In this document: in pieces, positions 59,646 to 64,000 of the stretch
Layout of the letters: every line of letters starts with the position of its first letter
How positions within the stretch are numbered: position 1 is the stretch's first letter
Assembly (NCBI GenBank): GCA_943362175.1
Contig: CALRIU020000004.1
Coordinates: forward strand, 1 to 64,000
Direction: 5' to 3'
Origin: UBA4416 sp943362175
GTDB taxonomy: Bacteria; Bacteroidota; Bacteroidia; B-17B0; Aurantibacillaceae
DNA length: 64,000 nucleotides
Made by a program: the position numbers and the translations under genes
Notes under the pieces: model-generated
Told to the model about the DNA's origin: nothing
Seen by the model: only the letters and a program-made list of their open reading frames with translations
Database searches by the model: none

Positions 59646-62600
59646 TTATTCCTTTACCACCTTCTTCGTGAAACTATATTTCCCATAGGTCACCCTCACA
59701 AAATAATTCCCTGCACTCATGCCCAAGATGTTTGTGTGAATGGTTTTAGTATAGATGCCATGGCTTTCTTTTGATGTAGAGTGCATCATTTCCTTACCCA
59801 GTACATCGAACAGGGCGATGCTCACCTCACTGTCCTCCGGTAGGTTCACACTTACCTCAAGGCTTTGGTTGAAAGGATTCGGGTATACGGAAATGTTTTT
59901 TCCGGTGCTCAGCTCTTCCAGGGAGGTTGTTGTATTCGTGGCTGTCGACAGCATTTGTCCGTTGGAAGTGATCACATTGCTGAACATGCCCGCGCCGTTC
60001 TCCGAGCGCACATTGAAGTAATAGGTTGACCCTTGTGTCAGGCTGAGGCTTTTGGCAGTAACGGTAGTATCGCCCCAATTGCTGGTCCAGGTGAGCGTGT
60101 TGGTAGCGCCTGGCGTGGTGCCGATGGAGTACCAATAACGCGCAATACCCGAATGCGGATCTTTGGAAGAGCTCCAGTTGGCGGATAAGGAATCGCTGGT
60201 GATTACCGTAGAGATATCCGCAGCTTTTCCATCATTGATGCTTGCGACGTTGGAAGGCCTGGTCCAGTCGATGTTGTTATCATAGTAGAAAATAGACGAT
60301 AGGTTTCCGGCTCCGTCATTCACAATGGATTTCACCTTGCAGGAATTTTGTGTTGGTGAGGGATTCTGGTAACGCACATCATTTGTATTTCCCGTTCCTA
60401 CCGAAATGCTGACGGAGGCCGTCGGACGTGAGCGGTATACCTTGATCTCGTCGAGGGTCCATTTGCAATTTCCACTCCGGAACGAAATATAACTTCCAGA
60501 GGCAAGAGGGGTAGGATCAGTCCAGCTGGCAATAGGTGTATTGTCTTTATACACATCCATCTTGCCGGTAATGCGGTCGTAGATCACTTTAAAATCGTAC
60601 CACTGGTTGGCGGTGAAAGAAACAGGCGCTGTGAAAGTCGGAGATCCGAAAATATTCACACCGCCGGAATAGGACGTTTCATAGAGCTGCACCTGTTGCG
60701 TGCCGTCCAGGCGGAAATACACAAAATAAGAATTGCCACGGTTCACCGAATCGGGATGGTTCACAAAGAAATGGAAACCCGCACGGCGGTTGGTGCCTGT
60801 GCCGTCGATCTTTGCTTTGAAATTATAAAGATACCGGTTGGAAAGCGTTTGCGTGAGTGCCGCATAAATATTGGTATTCGAGGCCGATGTACTTACTTCG
60901 TCAGTTTGTTCCAGCGCATTGCCGTTAATGCCCCAGATGCCTGTTTTTTGCGTCCATTCCGGGTGTATGGCCACATCGAAATTATCAGAGAAAAAGCCAT
61001 GCGTATAATTCCCTCTCCATTCCGTACCGTTAAAATCAATCACCTGGTAATAGCTTTTTTCAAGTCCGGATCCTCCCGCATCGGCGTCGGTAAAGAAGGC
61101 CGTGAAAGCCGTCGTATCCCAGGCGTTGCTGGTATTTACCTGTGTGGTCGGGTTCACCACATCCACTGTATTGGTTACGGTGGCATTGGTCGTATACGTT
61201 GCCGCCCATCCGGGATTGGTGGTGGCGCAATCGGAGCGGAACTCGATTAATAAGCTCGACCCGGAAGAGTTGATGTTCCCCGGTGTCACCGTGCTTGTAT
61301 ATTTTCCGATCAACGGTGCGTTCACGTTATTGCCGTCATAAATGAAAAGGTAATCGTATTTGTTCTCCAGGTTAAACATCGTAAAGTTCATGCTGATGGA
61401 TGTGGCGCCGGAAGGCTGGAAAAGCCAGAGCTTTCGCTCATCGTTGGAGTAGTTTGCCGAGGCTCCGCCCGAGTCATAAAAGCTTCCGGAGGTGGCTGTA
61501 ATGGTTGTAACTACCGGGGCATTGTTCAGCAATTTGTAGAACTTATCCCAGTTCCAGTAAGGCCCCGGATCGTTATGCGTCTGGTTCGGGAACATCTGGT
61601 GCCCCTTGATTTTCACACAAGTGCCCTGCTGGCATTGCTGTGTGGTGCCACTGCATCCCGGCCCGAAATAGCAGCGCAGCGGGTTAATGGAATTGTCGGC
61701 GCACATGTCGCGCACCAGGTCGGCGCTGGAAGTGAGCATGGCCGTGGTGTACCAGGCCGCGTTATTATTATAGCCTTCGTGCTCGATGCCCAGTGTGTAT
61801 GGATTCTCAGAGCCGATATGCCAGGCCTTGTTGCTTTCCAGCACCATTTGTGTCACCTGCCCGTCGGAGCTCCGGATCACATAATGCGCGGAGGCATTGG
61901 CACTGCAGTTCTTAAACCAGGAGATGCAGCCGGCATAGCTGCCTTCCACATCGTGGATGGCCACCATCGTAATAGCGGTGCCGCTGCGGGAGCTGTAATT
62001 GCAGGTCGTGAAATTCGACAGGGCAGGGCCGTAGTCTACCGAGGCTACAGAGTTGGAGATATGCGTGGCCTGAAAGGTATTTCCAGAACCGTTAGTAACG
62101 GTCTGCGGACTGATGATGACGGAGGAAGCACTCAGAACATTGTAATTGCTTCCAAAAATGGTTTTCAGGTTGATTCCGTAATCCGGGAAGCCGTAAAAGT
62201 CCTGTAGCTCACCATTGGCCAGGAACCAGTACAGCTGGTAGAGCTGTGCGTTGATGGCGAAATCATTCTGTAGATCATTGGTGAGGGGCAATTCGCTGAG
62301 CGCGACAAAGATCAGTTTATAATCCGCGAGGTTATTGCCATACACATGCTGCTGCTGTTGCAGTACAGAGAAAGCTTTGGCATAAGCCAGGATATTCTTC
62401 TCCGGGTTGCTTTTGATATCCGGCACAGAATAACCCGACAGTTGGGAAACAGCTACCAGGTTATTCCTGAAATAGCCTTTGCCGTCTTCTGTGAGCCCCA
62501 TCACGCCATAAGCGGTGGGATAGCCAATACAGCTAGGCTCTACGCCTGCCATGTTCAGATCTGCAAAACGGCTCTGCGACCAGGCTACCGATTCCAGGAT

Positions 62601-62738
62601 ACCTTTGGGTATAGAGGGATTTAAGCTGTAGGCTTTCCGGAAAACAGAAGCATAAGGGTTATTGACCAGTTGCTCGTTGCCATTGGCAAACGTCGCTAAC
62701 ACAAAGAAAAAGGGGAGAAACAATAGAATTTTTCTCAT
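59646..62738 (-). CDS. Large secreted N-acetylmuramoyl-L-alanine amidase-type protein with CUB-like and LamG-like modules and T9SS sorting
   Basis: The gene encodes 1030 residues. The signal peptide is MRKILLFLPFFFVLATFANG. Residues 25-205 form a lysozyme/transglycosylase-like helical region (SIPKGILESVAWSQSRF...YGVMGLTEDGKGYF). Residues of about 235-400 are an Amidase_2 domain with zinc ligands in VAIHDVEGS, GIEHEGYN and HNDPGPYWNW. A CUB-like sandwich (SGSFYDSGG...YDYLFIYDGNNVNAPLIGKY) and a LamG-like module (ITGKMDVYKDNTPIASWTDPTPL) come next. Then come Fn3-like repeats and the tail ISVYPNPFNQSLEVS...YFVRVTYGKYSFTKKVVKE. It probably hydrolyses peptidoglycan outside the cell, perhaps of other bacteria. 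It is monocistronic. Confidence 0.85.
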   Translation of the reverse strand: MRKILLFLPFFFVLATFANGNEQLVNNPYASVFRKAYSLNPSIPKGILESVAWSQSRFADLNMAGVEPSCIGYPTAYGVMGLTEDGKGYFRNNLVAVSQLSGYSVPDIKSNPEKNILAYAKAFSVLQQQQHVYGNNLADYKLIFVALSELPLTNDLQNDFAINAQLYQLYWFLANGELQDFYGFPDYGINLKTIFGSNYNVLSASSVIISPQTVTNGSGNTFQATHISNSVASVDYGPALSNFTTCNYSSRSGTAITMVAIHDVEGSYAGCISWFKNCSANASAHYVIRSSDGQVTQMVLESNKAWHIGSENPYTLGIEHEGYNNNAAWYTTAMLTSSADLVRDMCADNSINPLRCYFGPGCSGTTQQCQQGTCVKIKGHQMFPNQTHNDPGPYWNWDKFYKLLNNAPVVTTITATSGSFYDSGGASANYSNDERKLWLFQPSGATSISMNFTMFNLENKYDYLFIYDGNNVNAPLIGKYTSTVTPGNINSSGSSLLIEFRSDCATTNPGWAATYTTNATVTNTVDVVNPTTQVNTSNAWDTTAFTAFFTDADAGGSGLEKSYYQVIDFNGTEWRGNYTHGFFSDNFDVAIHPEWTQKTGIWGINGNALEQTDEVSTSASNTNIYAALTQTLSNRYLYNFKAKIDGTGTNRRAGFHFFVNHPDSVNRGNSYFVYFRLDGTQQVQLYETSYSGGVNIFGSPTFTAPVSFTANQWYDFKVIYDRITGKMDVYKDNTPIASWTDPTPLASGSYISFRSGNCKWTLDEIKVYRSRPTASVSISVGTGNTNDVRYQNPSPTQNSCKVKSIVNDGAGNLSSIFYYDNNIDWTRPSNVASINDGKAADISTVITSDSLSANWSSSKDPHSGIARYWYSIGTTPGATNTLTWTSNWGDTTVTAKSLSLTQGSTYYFNVRSENGAGMFSNVITSNGQMLSTATNTTTSLEELSTGKNISVYPNPFNQSLEVSVNLPEDSEVSIALFDVLGKEMMHSTSKESHGIYTKTIHTNILGMSAGNYFVRVTYGKYSFTKKVVKE

Positions 62739-63017
62739 AGACTATAAAGAGTTTAGTATTCTAAAATAGAGAAAATCCGGTTACTTAAAAGTTAAATTTT
62801 CGGCTAAACAGGTTTAGAGGTGCGATAAAAATAGTAACCGCAGAGAAACAGGGCAGGCGCAGAGGGCGCAAAGAGAGAACACGGATAGCCCGGATCAGGC
62901 GGATTAAAACAGATTAAGAGAAAAGAAATATAAACTAAGCGAAAAAAGCTCTGCGTTCTCCGCGCTTTTTTCTTGCGTCCTTTGCGGTTAAATGTTCCTT
63001 CTCTGCGGTTTAGCGCT
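62739..63017. repeat. Intergenic inverted repeat of CGCAGAG type
   Basis: The left half has 'aaccgcagagaaa' (62837) and 'ggcgcagagggcgcaaag' (62856). The right half has the inverse words 'ctctgcg' (62950), 'tgcgtcctttgcggtt' (62974) and 'tctctgcggtt' (63001). The pattern resembles a dispersed intergenic repeat common in Bacteroidota and other phyla. No gene is present. Confidence 0.55.
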
Positions 63018-64000
63018 TTAAGAAATCTCCAGCATCTTTCTGTACACCCCGTCCACCTTATCTTTCAGCTCGGAGGCTTTGCCCTGCTCTTTGATGGTTC
63101 CTTTGTCCATCACGATAATACTGTCGGCATGATGGATGGTGGAGAGGCGGTGAGCGATAATGATTGAGGTCCTGTTTTTCGATAATTCCAGGGAGGCTTT
63201 CTGGATCAGTTTTTCCGTTTCCAGGTCGATGGAAGAAGTCGCCTCATCAAGTACAAATACCGGTGGGTTGTAGACATAGGCGCGTACAAAAGCCACAAGC
63301 TGGCGTTGCCCTGCCGATAGCGTGGCGCCGCGCTCTTTCACCTGGTAGTGGTAGCCGCCGGGCAGCTCACTGAAAAACCCGTCAATGCCAATCTCTTTAG
63401 CAGCGCGGATTACATCGGCTTCGGTGATTTCCGGGTTGTGCAGCGTGATGTTATTTAATATGCTGTCGTTGAAGAGGAACACATCCTGCAAGACCACGCC
63501 GACCGATCTTCTCAGCTCCGCCAGCTTATAATCCCGGATGTTGACATCATCAATCAGGATCTCCCCTTTGTTGATCTCATAAAAGCGGCTCAACAGATTG
63601 ATGATGCTCGATTTCCCCGCGCCGGTAGCGCCGATGATGGCTACCGTTCTTCCTTGCTCGATCACGAAGGAGATACCCTTCAGCACATAATTCTCTTCTT
63701 TGTAGGCAAACCACACCCCTTTGAATTCTATTTTCCCTTCGATCTGCAGGGCCGGTATGCTCCCCTGGTCGTATATGATCTCTTCGGTATCCAGTACCTT
63801 AAATACCCTTTCGGAAGCTACAATGCCCATTTGCAGCGTATTCAGCCGGTCTGCGAGCATCCGGATAGGGCGGAACACCATGTTGATCATCATGATGAAA
63901 AAGGTAATGTCGCCCAGGCCCAGGTTATAGGTATTGGATTTTAAGCCGGCAAACCAGACGAAGAGCGCAATGGAAATAGCGGAAAGAATCTCCACCACCG
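63018..64000 (-). CDS. ABC exporter, MsbA/lipid-type fused permease-ATPase, C-terminal part (cut by window edge)
   Basis: About 327 residues are present; the start lies beyond the window. The visible part begins with the last TM helices (AISIALFVWFAGLKSNTYNLGLGDITFFIMMINMVFRPIRMLADRLNTLQMG). The ATPase domain follows: Walker A IIGATGAGKSSIINLL, Q-loop GVVLQDVFLFND, signature LSAGQRQLVAFVRA, Walker B PPVFVLDEATSSID and H-loop IIIAHRLSTIHHAD. All motifs are intact. It would export a lipid, drug or peptide; the substrate cannot be told from this part. Confidence 0.93.
   Translation of the reverse strand, partial: VVEILSAISIALFVWFAGLKSNTYNLGLGDITFFIMMINMVFRPIRMLADRLNTLQMGIVASERVFKVLDTEEIIYDQGSIPALQIEGKIEFKGVWFAYKEENYVLKGISFVIEQGRTVAIIGATGAGKSSIINLLSRFYEINKGEILIDDVNIRDYKLAELRRSVGVVLQDVFLFNDSILNNITLHNPEITEADVIRAAKEIGIDGFFSELPGGYHYQVKERGATLSAGQRQLVAFVRAYVYNPPVFVLDEATSSIDLETEKLIQKASLELSKNRTSIIIAHRLSTIHHADSIIVMDKGTIKEQGKASELKDKVDGVYRKMLEIS

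Noticed and set aside
62830..63015. A second CRISPR-like array based on CGCAGAG words
   Set aside because: The words are inverted, unevenly spaced and diverged, with no constant spacer length.

Overview
The window reads as a chromosomal segment of a Bacteroidota bacterium, probably of the Chitinophagales/Sphingobacteriales kind. The evidence is: five large secreted proteins ending in type IX secretion (T9SS) type A sorting domains; a 287-residue primary sigma factor of the Bacteroidota type; repeated promoters of the TTTG...TAnnTTTG class; a DUF349 repeat protein; and a type II-C CRISPR-Cas9 locus with a 47-nt repeat. Gene density is normal for a chromosome, with no rRNA or tRNA gene recognised.

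Layout. 1-9.4 kb: prmA (cut by the window edge), a small lipoprotein, tpiA and a DppB-like permease on the minus strand; then divergently a patatin/beta-barrel protein, a TlpA-like thioredoxin and a T9SS adhesin-like protein. 9.4-24.7 kb: mainly housekeeping genes (crcB-anmK, acyl-CoA dehydrogenase, DsbA/FrnE-like, DUF349, a MutS2 without Smr domain, OmpA-like, GDPD), then an overlapping ECF-like sigma factor plus a membrane protein with two sulfatase-modifying-factor domains, then a Crp/Fnr regulator with a disturbed 5' end. 24.8-34.5 kb: accessory genes (dienelactone-hydrolase-like protein, tandem small paralogues, unknown genes, HEAT protein, a 1225-residue T9SS beta-helix protein, a methyltransferase, a DUF6624-like protein).

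34.7-47.3 kb is a defence island. It holds a CoiA-like nuclease gene; a CRISPR array of six 47-nt repeats and five 30-nt spacers; cas2, cas1, a REP-associated tyrosine transposase (RAYT-like Y1 transposase) sitting inside the cas gene row, and cas9 (1552 residues), all on the minus strand; a tracrRNA on the plus strand just upstream of cas9, whose anti-repeat, promoter and terminator can be read directly; and a type III restriction-modification pair (res, mod). The array is read on the plus strand toward cas2 and stops at a clear intrinsic terminator. The tracrRNA pairs with repeat bases 1-15 and 18-24, so crRNA maturation and Cas9 loading should follow the usual dual-RNA scheme.

47.4-64 kb: a LuxR-type response regulator, dapF with a membrane protein, a Deg-family protease, rpoD, a lipoprotein, a three-gene minus-strand operon for secreted carbohydrate-active proteins (glycoside hydrolase, SASA-type esterase, tail-fibre-like protein) behind a long structured leader, a phosphoesterase, a large T9SS peptidoglycan amidase-like protein and the 3' part of an ABC exporter cut by the window edge.

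The least expected observations are the RAYT gene embedded between cas9 and cas1; a family of REP-like hairpins scattered through the window that keep their loop but change both stem arms together; a segment after the last CRISPR repeat complementary to the repeat's 3' end and followed by a terminator; and the structured leader of the carbohydrate operon.
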